Below, one piece after another: positions 26,530 to 36,334 of a stretch of 64,000 bases of DNA (its first letter is position 1; every line of letters starts with the position of its first letter). Under the pieces are notes generated by a model. The model saw only the letters and a list, made by a program, of their open reading frames with translations. It made no database searches and was not told the origin of the DNA. The stretch is from Pseudoruegeria sp. HB172150. GTDB taxonomy: Bacteria; Pseudomonadota; Alphaproteobacteria; Rhodobacterales; Rhodobacteraceae. The stretch spans positions 1,240,001 through 1,304,000 of the forward strand of contig NZ_JAATNG010000001.1 in assembly GCF_013184805.1 (NCBI RefSeq), read 5' to 3'. A program made the translations under genes and the position numbers.

Positions 26530-27825
26530 TCAGCGGTTCTCCACCTCCACGTAATCTCTGAACGTCTTGCCGGTATAAAGCTGGCGCGGGCGGCCGATCT
26601 TGTGCGCCGGATCGGACAGCTGTTCCTTCCATTGCGCGACCCAGCCGACGGTGCGGGCCAGCGCGAAGATCGGGGTGAACATCGATGTCGGGAAGCCCAT
26701 CGCGTCGAGGATGATGCCCGAGTAGAAATCGACGTTCGGATAGAGCTTCTTGTCGATGAAGTAATCATCCTCCAGCGCGATCTTTTCGAGTTCCTTGGCG
26801 GTCTGGAGGGTCGGGTTGTCCTCGATCCCCAGAAGCTCCAGCACCTCGTCGGCGGACTGCTTCATCACCTTCGCGCGCGGGTCGAAGTTCTTGTAGACGC
26901 GGTGGCCGAAGCCCATCAGGCGGAACGGGTCGTTCCGGTCCTTGGCGCGTTCGATGAATTCCGGGATCCGGTCGGGCGTGCCGATCTCGCGCAGCATTTC
27001 GAGGCAGGCCTGGTTGGCGCCGCCGTGGGCGGGGCCCCAGAGACAGGCGATGCCGGCTGCGATGCAGGCGAAGGGGTTGGCGCCGGACGACGAGGCGAGG
27101 CGCACGGTCGAGGTCGAGGCGTTCTGCTCGTGATCGGCGTGCAGGGTGAAGATCCGGTCCATCGCGCGGCTGAGGATCGGGTTCACCTCATACTCTTCGG
27201 CCGGGACCGAGAAGCACATGCGCAGGAAGTTCGACGCGTAGTCGAGGTCGTTGCGCGGATACACGAAGGGCTGGCCGATGTGGTACTTGTAGGCCCAGGC
27301 AGCGATGGTCGGCATCTTGGCGATCAGCCGGATCGAGGCGACTTCGCGCTGCCACGGATCGTTGATGTCGGTCGAGTCGTGGTAGAAGGCCGACATCGCG
27401 CCGACCACGCCGACCATGACGGCCATCGGGTGCGCGTCGCGGCGGAAGCCGCGGTAGAAATAGGTCATCTGCTCGTGCAGCATCGTGTGGAGGGTCACAC
27501 GGTTCTCGAAATCCTCGAGCTGCTCGGCGGTCGGCAGCTCTCCGTAAAGCAGGAGGTAGCAGACCTCGAGGAAATGGGATTTCTCGGCGAGCTGGTCGAT
27601 CGGGTAACCGCGGTGCAGCAGTTCGCCCTTGTCGCCGTCGATGAAGGTGATGGTCGAGGCGCAGGCCGCCGTCGAGGTGAAACCGGGGTCGAAGGTGAAC
27701 ACGTCAGCCTGACCGTAGAGCTTGCCGATGTCGATGACGTCGGGCCCGGCGGTCGGCGAGTGCATAGGCAATTCGAAGCTCTTGTTATCGAAGGTCAGCG
27801 TCGCCGTCTTGTTGCTGTCTGCCAT
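26530..27825 (-). CDS. gltA: citrate synthase
   Basis: Condenses acetyl-CoA and oxaloacetate in the citric acid cycle. The 431-residue hexameric-type enzyme has [26 protein letters not shown], a catalytic His in [10 protein letters not shown] and another in GAANPFA-like and [14 protein letters not shown] regions. It ends with [26 protein letters not shown]. Start MADSNK (27825) is chosen by comparison with the usual N-terminus; ATG 27831 is two codons upstream and the open frame continues further. It lies downstream of gltX on the same strand. Confidence 0.95.
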   Translation of the reverse strand: MADSNKTATLTFDNKSFELPMHSPTAGPDVIDIGKLYGQADVFTFDPGFTSTAACASTITFIDGDKGELLHRGYPIDQLAEKSHFLEVCYLLLYGELPTAEQLEDFENRVTLHTMLHEQMTYFYRGFRRDAHPMAVMVGVVGAMSAFYHDSTDINDPWQREVASIRLIAKMPTIAAWAYKYHIGQPFVYPRNDLDYASNFLRMCFSVPAEEYEVNPILSRAMDRIFTLHADHEQNASTSTVRLASSSGANPFACIAAGIACLWGPAHGGANQACLEMLREIGTPDRIPEFIERAKDRNDPFRLMGFGHRVYKNFDPRAKVMKQSADEVLELLGIEDNPTLQTAKELEKIALEDDYFIDKKLYPNVDFYSGIILDAMGFPTSMFTPIFALARTVGWVAQWKEQLSDPAHKIGRPRQLYTGKTFRDYVEVENR

Positions 27826-27887
27826 CCTCATCCCCTTTCGTAAAGGTGCGCCCAGAAGCGGGCGGCCATAGGACCCGAAGGCCCGGG

Positions 27888-29291
27888 TCAAGCGGTTGCG
27901 TCGTTCAGCCGTGCGAGGGTTTCCTCGCGGCCGATTACGAGCATCATATCAAAGACGCTGGGAGACACCGTGCGTCCGGCGAGGGCGGCCCGAAGCGGCT
28001 GCGCCACCTTACCGAGTTTGGTGCCGTTGGCCTCTGCCACTTGCGCCACGACACCTTCCAGAGTGTCGCGGTTCCAGCTAGCATTTTGCAACTGCGGCGT
28101 CAATTCAGCCAGTATACCACGGGATACATCATCCAGTGATTTCGCCGCCTTCTCATCCGGTTCGAACGGACGTTTGGACAGGATAAAATGCCCTTTTTCA
28201 AGGAGCTGCGGAAAGTTCTTCGCGCGATCCTTCAGGCAGAACATGGCGCGCTTGAGGCCGTCGATCTGCCGTTCATCCAGCGCCGGAAGCCCGGCAACGG
28301 CGAGATATGCGACGATTTCCGCTACGAGTGCATCATCACCGGCGACGGCGATGTGCTGGCCGGACAGATGTTCAAGTTTCTGCATGTCGAAGCGGGCCGC
28401 CGACTTTCCGATTCCATCAAGGTCGAACCACTCCTTTGCCTGCTCATCGGTAAAGAATTCGTCATCGCCATGGGACCAGCCGAGTCGGGCCAGATAGTTG
28501 CGCATCGCGGCGGCGGGGAAGCCCATAGCCTGGTATTCCTCGACCCCCAGCGCGCCGTGGCGCTTGGACAGCTTCTTGCCGTCGGGGCCGTGGATCAGCG
28601 GGATATGCGCCCAGACGGGAATATCCCATCCCATTCCCTCGAACACCAGCATCTGGCGCGCGGCGTTGTTGAGGTGGTCGTCCCCCCGGATCACATGGGT
28701 CACGCCCATATCGTGGTCATCGACGACAACGGCAAGCATGTAGGTCGGTGTGCCGTCCGATCGTAACAGGATCATGTCGTCGAGCTGGTCATTCTGAATG
28801 GTCACGTTGCCCTGAACGCGGTCCCTGATCACGGTCGTGCCTTCCAGCGGCGCCCGGATACGGATCACGTAGGGCGCATCCGGATGCGTCGACGGGTCGG
28901 CATCGCGCCACGGCGACCTGAACAGGGTCGATTTGCCCGCGGCCCGAGCGGCCTCGCGAAACTCGGCGATTTCTTCCTGCGTCGAAAAGCATTTGAAGGC
29001 CTTGCCCCGGGCAAGCAGTTCGTGGGCCACCTCGGCGTGCCGGTCCGCCTGGGCAAACTGGCTGACCGCGTCGCCGTCCCAGTCGAGGCCGAGCCAGCGC
29101 ATGCCGCGATAGATCGCCTCGGTCGCCTCCGGCGTGGAACGGGCGCGGTCGGTGTCCTCGATCCGAAGCAGGAACTTTCCGCCGCGGCCGCGCGCGTAGA
29201 GCCAGTTGAACAGCGCCGTCCGGGCGGTGCCGATATGCATGTAGCCGGTCGGCGACGGGGCGATACGGGTGACTACGGGAGCGTCGTTCAT
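27888..29291 (-). CDS. gltX: glutamate-tRNA ligase
   Basis: Class I aminoacyl-tRNA synthetase, 467 residues. HIGH-type motif: [24 protein letters not shown]-type motif: [13 protein letters not shown]. The anticodon-binding C-terminal half is typical. 62 bases separate its stop from the gltA start, so the two may share a transcript. Only one gltX copy is visible in the window; many alphaproteobacteria have two, one of them charging tRNA-Gln for amidation. Confidence 0.95.
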   Translation of the reverse strand: MNDAPVVTRIAPSPTGYMHIGTARTALFNWLYARGRGGKFLLRIEDTDRARSTPEATEAIYRGMRWLGLDWDGDAVSQFAQADRHAEVAHELLARGKAFKCFSTQEEIAEFREAARAAGKSTLFRSPWRDADPSTHPDAPYVIRIRAPLEGTTVIRDRVQGNVTIQNDQLDDMILLRSDGTPTYMLAVVVDDHDMGVTHVIRGDDHLNNAARQMLVFEGMGWDIPVWAHIPLIHGPDGKKLSKRHGALGVEEYQAMGFPAAAMRNYLARLGWSHGDDEFFTDEQAKEWFDLDGIGKSAARFDMQKLEHLSGQHIAVAGDDALVAEIVAYLAVAGLPALDERQIDGLKRAMFCLKDRAKNFPQLLEKGHFILSKRPFEPDEKAAKSLDDVSRGILAELTPQLQNASWNRDTLEGVVAQVAEANGTKLGKVAQPLRAALAGRTVSPSVFDMMLVIGREETLARLNDATA

Positions 29292-29369
29292 GGGGGCGCT
29301 TTTACTTTTTGGAAAGGATGATTGGCTAGTCCCGGCAGGGTCTAGTCAATCGGCTGAGGGAGGACAAGT

Positions 29370-31391
29370 GTGGCGCTGTTCCGCTGGCTCGCCTCGGCGG
29401 TGGAGGCTCAGCGGGGACACCTGTTTCCCTGGGTGCCGGTTGTGCTGGGTGCAGGGATCGGGCTGTATTTCGCGTTGCTGCGGGAGCCGGTGCCCGCGGA
29501 GTACGCCGGATGTCTGGTGGCAATTGCGGCGCTGTCGGTGGCCGTGCTGTGGTCTGGCGCGCGCGCGGCGCCGTTCTGCCTTGCCCCGGCGCTGCTGCTC
29601 GCGGGCCTGTGCCTGGGCGGGCTGCGCGCGAACCTCGTGGCGGAGCCGGTGCTGGGTTTTCGCTATTACGGGCCGGTCGAGGGGCGGATCGTGGCCATCG
29701 ACCGGTCGGTCTCGGACGTGCCGAGACTGACGCTGGATCGTGTGGTGCTGGAACGCGTCGCGCCGGATCGGACGCCCACGCGGGTGCGCGTCTCGCTGCA
29801 TGGAGACCAGCGCTGGGTCACGCCGGAGCCGGGGCTGACCGTGATGATGACCGCGAACCTGTCGCCGCCGGCGGGACCGGTGGAGCCGGGCGGGTTCGAT
29901 TTCCGGCGTCTGGCCTGGTTCGACCGGCTGGGGGCCGTGGGTTATACGCGCACGCCGGTGCTGGTGCTGGCGCCGCCTGATGAAGGCGCGGCGGGGCTGG
30001 GCATTCACCGGCTGCGGATGCGGATCTCGGCCGCGGTGCAGGCGGCGCTGCCGGGGGAGGCCGGGGCCTTTGCCGCAGCGATCACGACCGGGGACCGGTC
30101 GGGAATGGGGCACGAGACGCTGGAGGCGCTACGCGCGTCGAACCTGGCGCATCTGCTCGCGATCTCGGGGCTTCATATGGGGCTGCTGACGGGGTTCGTC
30201 TTTGGCGCGGTGCGGCTGGCGATGGCGCTGGTGCCGTTCTGCGCGCTGCACTGGCCGGTGAAGAAGATCGCGGCGGTCGGCGCGCTGGCGGCGGCGTTCT
30301 TTTACTACCTGCTGTCAGGCGGGAATGTCGCGACCGAGCGGGCGATGATCATGATTTCCGTGATGCTAACGGCGGTGCTGGTCGACCGGCGGGCGATCAC
30401 GCTGCGCGCGGTGGCGATCGCCGCGATCATCGTGCTGTGTCTGCGGCCCGAAACGCTGACCGAGCCGGGGTTCCAGATGTCATTCGCCGCGACGACGGCG
30501 CTGGTGGCGGTGTTCGGCTGGCTGCGGGACTGGAACCGATGGTCGGTGCCGCGCTGGCTGCGGCCGGTGGCGGCGCTGGTGATCTCCTCGGCGGTGGCTG
30601 GGGCAGCGACCGCGCCGGTGGCGGCGGCGCATTTCAACCGCATTGCGGATTACGGGCTGATCGCGAACCTACTGGCGGTGCCGCTGATGGGCACGGTGGT
30701 GATGCCGGCGGCGGTGCTGGCGGGGCTTTTGTGGCCGCTGGGGCTGTCGTGGCTGGCGCTGGGGGTGATGCGCCCGGCGGTGGAGTGGATCCTGGGCGTG
30801 GCGCATCGGGTGGCGGCGTGGGAGGGCGCAGTGACGCCGGTGGTGGTGCCGGGGGCGGCGGTGCTGCCGCTATTCGCGCTGGGGATGCTGTGGCTGATCC
30901 TGTGGCAGGGTCGTGCGCGGTTCGCGGGGCTGGCGCCTGTGGCGCTGGCTTTCTTGCTGTGGTCGCAGGCGGAGAGGCCGCCTGTGCTGATCTCGGAAAC
31001 CGGGGGGCTGGTGGGTGTGATGACGCCGGAGGGGCGGGCGCTTTCGAAGCCGCGGGGCGAGGGGTTCGTCGCGCTGAGCTGGCTGGAGAATGACGGCGAC
31101 GCAGCGGAACAGCTGGCGGCGTTCGGACGGGCGGAGGCGGGGCGGTACGACCTGGGCGCGGGGAGCATCGTGCACCTGACCGGGCGGGGGGCGGCGGAGC
31201 GGGTGGAGGAAAGCTGCCGCACGGCCTCGCTGGTCGTCATCAACCGCGCGGCGGAGGCGGCGGGGCCGTGCCTGCTGATGGACGAGGCAAAACTGCGCGA
31301 AACCGGGGCGCTGGCGGTGTTTGCCGAGGTGGGCAGCCTGCGGATCGTCGGCGCGCGCAGCCGGGCGCGCCGGTTGTGGTCCGGGCCGTGA
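29370..31391 (+). CDS. comEC: ComEC/Rec2-family DNA-uptake channel protein
   Basis: A 673-residue polytopic membrane protein. An N-terminal DUF4131-type region is followed by the competence domain with ITTGDRSGMGHETLEALRASNLAHLLAISGLHMGLLTG and about eight membrane helices. The C-terminal region is soluble and only about 130 residues long, without the HxHxDH metallo-hydrolase motif of full-length ComEC, so a typical catalytic beta-lactamase-like domain appears to be lost. The start is GTG with GGAGGACAA upstream. ComEC carries single-stranded DNA through the inner membrane in transformable cells. Confidence 0.88.
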   Translation: MALFRWLASAVEAQRGHLFPWVPVVLGAGIGLYFALLREPVPAEYAGCLVAIAALSVAVLWSGARAAPFCLAPALLLAGLCLGGLRANLVAEPVLGFRYYGPVEGRIVAIDRSVSDVPRLTLDRVVLERVAPDRTPTRVRVSLHGDQRWVTPEPGLTVMMTANLSPPAGPVEPGGFDFRRLAWFDRLGAVGYTRTPVLVLAPPDEGAAGLGIHRLRMRISAAVQAALPGEAGAFAAAITTGDRSGMGHETLEALRASNLAHLLAISGLHMGLLTGFVFGAVRLAMALVPFCALHWPVKKIAAVGALAAAFFYYLLSGGNVATERAMIMISVMLTAVLVDRRAITLRAVAIAAIIVLCLRPETLTEPGFQMSFAATTALVAVFGWLRDWNRWSVPRWLRPVAALVISSAVAGAATAPVAAAHFNRIADYGLIANLLAVPLMGTVVMPAAVLAGLLWPLGLSWLALGVMRPAVEWILGVAHRVAAWEGAVTPVVVPGAAVLPLFALGMLWLILWQGRARFAGLAPVALAFLLWSQAERPPVLISETGGLVGVMTPEGRALSKPRGEGFVALSWLENDGDAAEQLAAFGRAEAGRYDLGAGSIVHLTGRGAAERVEESCRTASLVVINRAAEAAGPCLLMDEAKLRETGALAVFAEVGSLRIVGARSRARRLWSGP

Positions 31392-31410
31392 AGCGTGCCG
31401 TGAGAGGCGG

Positions 31411-32100
31411 TCAGTATGTGCGGATCAGGCCGACGAGCCGGCCCTGCACCTTCACCTGATCGTCGCGGAAGACGCGGGTTTCGTAGGCGGGGTTGGCCGC
31501 CTCGAGCGCGATGGCGCTGCCTTTGCGGCGGAACCGCTTGAGCGTCGCCTCGTGCCCCTCGACCAGTGCGACGACGATGTCGCCGTTATCCGCCGTCGAG
31601 GTTTCGCGGATCACCACGATGTCGCCGTCGTTGATGCCGGCGTCGATCATCGAGTCGCCGCGCACCTCGAGCGCGTAGTGGTGGCCGGAGGAGGAGATCA
31701 TGCTGCCGGGCACCGAGACGTCGTGTTCGGCGTGCGAGATCGCCTCGATCGGGACACCGGCGGCGATCCGGCCCATCAGGGGAAGGTCGATGGCATTGCC
31801 GGTCTCGACAGGGACCGCGTGGCGGGGTTTCTCGCCGCGGCTGCCTTCGATCACGCGAGGGGTGAAGCCCGGGGACTTGTCCAGAGCGTCGGGCAGCTTC
31901 ACCACCTCGATCGCGCGGGCGCGGTGGGCGAGGCGGCGGATAAAGCCCCGTTCCTCAAGTGCGGTGATCAGGCGGTGGATGCCGGACTTGGAGCGAAGGT
32001 TCAGCGCGTCCTTCATTTCGTCAAAAGACGGCGGAACACCGTCACGCTGCATGCGCTTGTTGATAAAATCCAGAAGTTCCAGTTGCTTCTTCGTCAGCAT
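31411..32100 (-). CDS. lexA: LexA, SOS repressor
   Basis: Repressor of the SOS regulon, self-cleaved after RecA activation. The 229-residue protein has an N-terminal winged helix ([33 protein letters not shown]) and the cleavage bond Ala114-Gly115 in IAAGVP. The catalytic Ser150 is in RGDSMID, and Lys188 in EATLKRF completes the dyad. The open frame extends 84 bases upstream, but ATG 32100 gives the family N-terminus and leaves the operator in the promoter. The triple GTTC array upstream implies autoregulation. Confidence 0.96.
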   Translation of the reverse strand: MLTKKQLELLDFINKRMQRDGVPPSFDEMKDALNLRSKSGIHRLITALEERGFIRRLAHRARAIEVVKLPDALDKSPGFTPRVIEGSRGEKPRHAVPVETGNAIDLPLMGRIAAGVPIEAISHAEHDVSVPGSMISSSGHHYALEVRGDSMIDAGINDGDIVVIRETSTADNGDIVVALVEGHEATLKRFRRKGSAIALEAANPAYETRVFRDDQVKVQGRLVGLIRTY

Positions 32101-32144
32101 GGCTTCTTCCCTTCGGTCGCGGGCCATCGTTCGCGCGGCCCCAC

Positions 32145-32170
32145 GTTCGAGGAATGTTCTACGCCCGTTC
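32145..32170 (-). promoter_or_regulatory. triple GTTC SOS operator upstream of lexA
   Basis: Three GTTC tetramers at 32145-32148, 32156-32159 and 32167-32170 are spaced by exactly seven bases each, so two overlapping GTTC-N7-GTTC LexA boxes share the middle half-site. As written they read on the plus strand; lexA starts 45 bases to the left on the minus strand. The alphaproteobacterial box is a direct repeat and can work in either orientation. Confidence 0.8.
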
Positions 32171-32193
32171 CCGTTATGTGTCAACGCTCTGCG

Positions 32194-33366
32194 TCAGAGG
32201 GGGATGTAGTCGACGGTTTCGCCCGCCTTGCGCGGCCCGTCCTGAACGGGCCGGATCAGCAGCGCGTCGGCGGCGGCCAGAACCGTGAGGAGCGAGCTGT
32301 CCTGACGATCAAAGGGCGCGATGCCGTCGGCGGTGAGGTGAGCGCGCATGTAATGCTCGCGCGCGCCATTGGGTCCGATGTCGCTGGCAAGAACTGCGGT
32401 CCGGCGCTGTGCCGGATGCGGGCCGAGGCCGAGCATGGCGCGCACGAGCGGCAGCAGGAAGACATGGCCGCACACCAGGGAAGACACCGGGTTGCCGGGC
32501 AGTCCCAGCATGGCGGCCCCGCCAAGCTTGCCGGCCATTAGCGGTTTGCCGGGGCGCATCGCGATCTTGTAGAAGGCGCGGTCCATCCCAAGCTCTTCGG
32601 CGACCGGCGCCACAAGGTCGTGGTCGCCGACCGAAGCGCCACCGATGGTGACGATCAGGTCGGCGCCTTCCGCGAACTTGAAAGCCATCTTCAGAGAGGC
32701 CGCGTTGTCGCGTGCGATGGGCAGCATGCGCGCCTCGGCGCCGGCTTCCTCCAGCATCGCCTTCAGTCCGAAAGTGTTCGACGCGATGATCTGGTCCGGG
32801 CCGGGATCTTCGCCGGGCATTACCAGTTCATCGCCCGTAGCGATCAGCGCAACGACGGGCCGGCGGCTTACCTCGACCTCCGCGATGTTCATCGCGGCCA
32901 GCAGCGACAGGTCCTGCGGCCGTATCAGCTTTGGCGCGGAAACGACTGTTCCTGAATGGAAATCACCGCCGGAGGGACGGACATAGAGCTGTTCGTCGAG
33001 TTGATCCCCGAGGGTGATCGTATCGCCGTCGGCGGCCGTGTCTTCCTGAATGACCACGCGGTCGGCGCCTTCGGGAACTGGCGCACCGGTGAAGATGCGC
33101 ACGGCCTCGCCCGCGCCGACGCTGCCCGAAAAGCCGTGCCCGGCGGCGGACTGACCGATGACCCGGAAACTTGCCCCGGGCCGCACTTCATCGTTGCGGA
33201 CGGCATAGCCGTCCATCGCGGAGGACGGAAATGGCGGCTGGTCGCGACAGGCCACCGCATCGGTGGCGAGGACCCGGCCCGCGGCGCGCATGAGCGGCAC
33301 GGTTTCCGTGCCAAGCGGACTGGCGAGGGAAAAGACCCGGTCCAGCGCCTCGGCGACTGTAATCAT
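32194..33366 (-). CDS. moeA: molybdopterin molybdenumtransferase
   Basis: Inserts molybdenum into adenylated molybdopterin. The 390-residue product has [22 protein letters not shown]-type [21 protein letters not shown] and [10 protein letters not shown] motifs, and the usual four-domain length. The start overlaps the moaC stop by four bases (ATGA), so it is translated as part of the trpG-trpD-trpC-moaC-moeA run. Confidence 0.94.
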   Translation of the reverse strand: MITVAEALDRVFSLASPLGTETVPLMRAAGRVLATDAVACRDQPPFPSSAMDGYAVRNDEVRPGASFRVIGQSAAGHGFSGSVGAGEAVRIFTGAPVPEGADRVVIQEDTAADGDTITLGDQLDEQLYVRPSGGDFHSGTVVSAPKLIRPQDLSLLAAMNIAEVEVSRRPVVALIATGDELVMPGEDPGPDQIIASNTFGLKAMLEEAGAEARMLPIARDNAASLKMAFKFAEGADLIVTIGGASVGDHDLVAPVAEELGMDRAFYKIAMRPGKPLMAGKLGGAAMLGLPGNPVSSLVCGHVFLLPLVRAMLGLGPHPAQRRTAVLASDIGPNGAREHYMRAHLTADGIAPFDRQDSSLLTVLAAADALLIRPVQDGPRKAGETVDYIPL

Positions 33367-33839
33367 GGAACTTCGTAACGCCCGGACTTGCCGCCATCCT
33401 TGTAGAGCAGATGGATATCGGTGATCTCCATGGATCTCTCGGCCGCCTTGACCATGTCGTAGATCGTCAGGCAGGCGGTGGTGACGGCGGTCAGCGCCTC
33501 CATCTCCACACCGGTCTGGCCGGTCGTCTTTACGGTGGCCTGAACCCTGAGCCCGGGCAGCGCCGGGTCCGGCACGATTTCCACCGACGCCTTGGTGATC
33601 GGAAGCGGATGGCAGAGCGGGATCAGCTCTGACGTCTTCTTGGCGCCCATGATCCCCGCAAGGCGGGCGATACCGGCGACATCGCCCTTCTTGGCGCGTC
33701 CTTCGGTAATCATTTCAAGGGTTTCCCTGGACATCTTCACACAGCCGCCAGCGACGGCGGTGCGTGCGGTGACTTCCTTGTCTGAGACGTCCACCATGTG
33801 GGCGTCGCCCTTGGCGTCGAAATGCGTGAGATCGGGCAT
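33363..33839 (-). CDS. moaC: cyclic pyranopterin monophosphate synthase
   Basis: MoaC catalyses the second part of precursor Z (cPMP) formation in molybdenum cofactor synthesis, acting after the radical-SAM enzyme MoaA. The 158-residue protein has [31 protein letters not shown] and [20 protein letters not shown], the classic active-site segments. It overlaps trpC by one base and moeA by four. moaA is not in the window. Confidence 0.95.
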   Translation of the reverse strand: MPDLTHFDAKGDAHMVDVSDKEVTARTAVAGGCVKMSRETLEMITEGRAKKGDVAGIARLAGIMGAKKTSELIPLCHPLPITKASVEIVPDPALPGLRVQATVKTTGQTGVEMEALTAVTTACLTIYDMVKAAERSMEITDIHLLYKDGGKSGRYEVP

Positions 33840-34642
33840 CAGGCGGGAACCGGATCTGCCAGGATGGTGCGCGTGGCGGCCGCCACGTCCGCCTGCCGCA
33901 TCAGGCTTTCGCCGATCAGGAAGCAGCGGGCGCCGTGACCGGCGAGGTCGGCCATGTCGGCGGGAGTGAAGATGCCGGATTCCGAGATCAGCAGCTTGTC
34001 CGTTGGCACCCGTTTCGCCAGCGTGCGCGTGGTGTCGAGCGTGGTCTCGAAGGTCTTGAGGTTGCGGTTGTTGATACCGAGCAGCGGCGATTTCAGCGCC
34101 AGCGCGCGGTCCAGTTCGGCGCTGTCATGCACCTCGACCAGCACGTCCATTCCCCAGCCGAAGGCCGCGTCTTCCAGTTCCGCCGCCTGAGCGTCGGAGA
34201 CGCTGGCCATGATGATCAGGATGCAGTCGGCGTGGAGCGCGCGCGCCTCGGCGACCTGATAGGTGTCGTACATGAAGTCCTTGCGCAGCGCGGGCAGGGA
34301 CACGGCGGACCGGGCGGCGGTGAGGAATGCGTCGGCGCCCTGAAAGCTGGGCGTGTCGGTCAGGACGGAGAGGCAGGTCGCGCCGCCGGTTTCGTAGGCT
34401 TTCGCCAGCGCCGGCGGATCGAAATCTTCGCGGATGAGGCCCTTGGACGGGCTCGCCTTCTTGATCTCGGCGATCAGGCCGTAGCCGGTGGCCGACGCCT
34501 CCCGCAGGCATTCGGCAAAGCCGCGCGTGGCGGGGGCGGCTTTCGCCGCTGCTTCGACATCGGCCAGGGGCCGCGCCGCCTTGCGGGCGGCGACCTCTTC
34601 CAGCTTGTAGGCCTTGATCCGGTCCAGAACGGTGCCGCTCAT
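33839..34642 (-). CDS. trpC: indole-3-glycerol-phosphate synthase
   Basis: TIM-barrel enzyme of tryptophan synthesis, 267 residues. Recognisable segments are [58 protein letters not shown] and [12 protein letters not shown]. There is no fused TrpF domain. It overlaps trpD by four bases and moaC by one, so it belongs to the coupled operon. Confidence 0.95.
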   Translation of the reverse strand: MSGTVLDRIKAYKLEEVAARKAARPLADVEAAAKAAPATRGFAECLREASATGYGLIAEIKKASPSKGLIREDFDPPALAKAYETGGATCLSVLTDTPSFQGADAFLTAARSAVSLPALRKDFMYDTYQVAEARALHADCILIIMASVSDAQAAELEDAAFGWGMDVLVEVHDSAELDRALALKSPLLGINNRNLKTFETTLDTTRTLAKRVPTDKLLISESGIFTPADMADLAGHGARCFLIGESLMRQADVAAATRTILADPVPA

Positions 34643-35658
34643 TTCGCCCCCTGTGTCGCTTTGGCCAGCGCATCGACCTTTGCCCAGGCCTTGCCGCTGT
34701 CGATGCTTTCCGACGCGATTTCAACGCCTTCCTTGAGGGTCTTCACCATGCCGGCGACTTTCAGCGCGGCGGCGGAGTTCAGCAGAACCGCATCGCGATA
34801 GGCGCCGGCATCGCCGTTCAGCACGGCGCGGAAGGCCTTGCCGTTTTCCGCTGGTGTGCCGCCAAGGATGTCTTCGAAGGCGTGGACGCGAAGCCCCGCA
34901 TCCTCTGGCGAAATCTCGAATTCGCGGACCGAGCCGTCCTCCAGCGCGGCCACCCAGGAGACGCCCGCGATGGAAAGTTCATCGGTGCCGTCCGAGCCGT
35001 GGACCAGCCAGGCGGCTTCGGAGCCGAGTTTCAGCAGGGTTTCCGCCATCGGCCGGATCAGAGCCTTCGAGAAGGTGCCGGTCAGCTGCCGCTTGACCCC
35101 CGCCGGGTTGGTCAGGGGGCCGAGGATGTTGAAGATCGTCCGGGTTCCGAGTTCCGCGCGTGTGGGCCCGACATGGGCCATCGCCGGATGGTGCATCGGC
35201 GCCATCATGAAGCAGATGCCGACGTCTTCCAGCGCCTTTTCGACTGCCGCCGCCTCGAGCATCACGTTGATGCCGACCTGGGTCAGCGCGTCGGCCGAGC
35301 CGGATTTGGACGACAGGTTGCGGTTGCCGTGCTTGGCGACCGGCACTCCGGCGCCCGCCACCACGAAGGCGGTGGCGGTGGAGATGTTCAGCGTGCCCTT
35401 GCCGTCGCCACCGGTGCCGACGATGTCGATGGCGCCATCGGGCGCCTTCACCGGATGGCATTTGGCGCGCATGACGCCGGCCGCGGCCGCATATTCCTCG
35501 ACCGTTTCGCCGCGTGTGCGCAGCGCCATCAGCAGCCCGCCGATCTGGCTTGGCGTCGCCTCGCCGTCGAACAGGATCTGGAACGCCCTGATCGCCTCTT
35601 CCCGGTCCAGCGGGCGGTCGGCGGCGGCGCCGATCAGCGGTTTCAGGGCGTCGCTCAT
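34639..35658 (-). CDS. trpD: anthranilate phosphoribosyltransferase
   Basis: Transfers phosphoribosyl to anthranilate. The 339-residue product has the PRPP-binding [72 protein letters not shown] and [11 protein letters not shown]. It is a separate gene, not fused to trpG, with ATGA overlaps to its neighbours trpG and trpC. Confidence 0.96.
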   Translation of the reverse strand: MSDALKPLIGAAADRPLDREEAIRAFQILFDGEATPSQIGGLLMALRTRGETVEEYAAAAGVMRAKCHPVKAPDGAIDIVGTGGDGKGTLNISTATAFVVAGAGVPVAKHGNRNLSSKSGSADALTQVGINVMLEAAAVEKALEDVGICFMMAPMHHPAMAHVGPTRAELGTRTIFNILGPLTNPAGVKRQLTGTFSKALIRPMAETLLKLGSEAAWLVHGSDGTDELSIAGVSWVAALEDGSVREFEISPEDAGLRVHAFEDILGGTPAENGKAFRAVLNGDAGAYRDAVLLNSAAALKVAGMVKTLKEGVEIASESIDSGKAWAKVDALAKATQGAK

Positions 35659-36236
35659 GCCGGGATCGCAACCTTGCCGAGGAAGTTCTGCAGCAGCTTG
35701 TGGCCGTGTTCGGTCGCGATGGATTCCGGGTGGAACTGGACGCCTTCTATCGGCAGCTCGCGGTGTTTCAGGCCCATGATGACGCCGTCTTCCAGCTCTG
35801 CCGTGACTTCGAGCGTGTCGGGCAGGGTGTCGCGGTCGACGACCAGCGAATGATAGCGCGTGGCGTGGAAGGGCGAGGGCAGGCCGGCGAAGACGCCTTT
35901 GCCCTCATGGGTGATCGTGCCCAGCTTGCCGTGGACGATCTCGTGGCAGCGGACGACGTCGCCGCCGAAGAGCTGACCGATAGTCTGGTGCCCGAGGCAG
36001 ACGCCCAGAAGCGGGGTCTTCGTCTCGGCGGCGGCGCCGGTCAGGGCGAGGCAGATGCCGGCCTGATCCGGTACGCCGGGGCCGGGCGAAAGGACGATCC
36101 CGTCGGGCTTCATTCCCATCGCCTGCTGTACGTCCAGAGCGTCGTTGCGGCGCACGACGACTTCGGCCCCAAGCTCTCCCAGATAGTGGGCGAGGTTGTA
36201 TGTAAAGCTGTCATAGTTGTCGATCAGCAGTATCAC
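35655..36236 (-). CDS. trpG: anthranilate synthase component II (glutamine amidotransferase)
   Basis: Supplies ammonia from glutamine to TrpE and may also serve PabB. The 193-residue class I amidotransferase has [19 protein letters not shown], the nucleophile cysteine in [11 protein letters not shown], and the His/Glu pair in GVQFHPESI. It heads the trpGDC-moaC-moeA unit. trpE is 2 kb away behind an opposite-strand gene, so the two subunits come from separate transcripts. Confidence 0.94.
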   Translation of the reverse strand: MILLIDNYDSFTYNLAHYLGELGAEVVVRRNDALDVQQAMGMKPDGIVLSPGPGVPDQAGICLALTGAAAETKTPLLGVCLGHQTIGQLFGGDVVRCHEIVHGKLGTITHEGKGVFAGLPSPFHATRYHSLVVDRDTLPDTLEVTAELEDGVIMGLKHRELPIEGVQFHPESIATEHGHKLLQNFLGKVAIPA

Positions 36237-36334
36237 GCGGGCCTCTTTTCGTTAGGGGGTGCCCCCGAGGTTTGCATCGCGCTATACATGTTCAGAGGCC
36301 GGGCCAAGGGTCAAGGTGCCTGGCGTGAATAACA

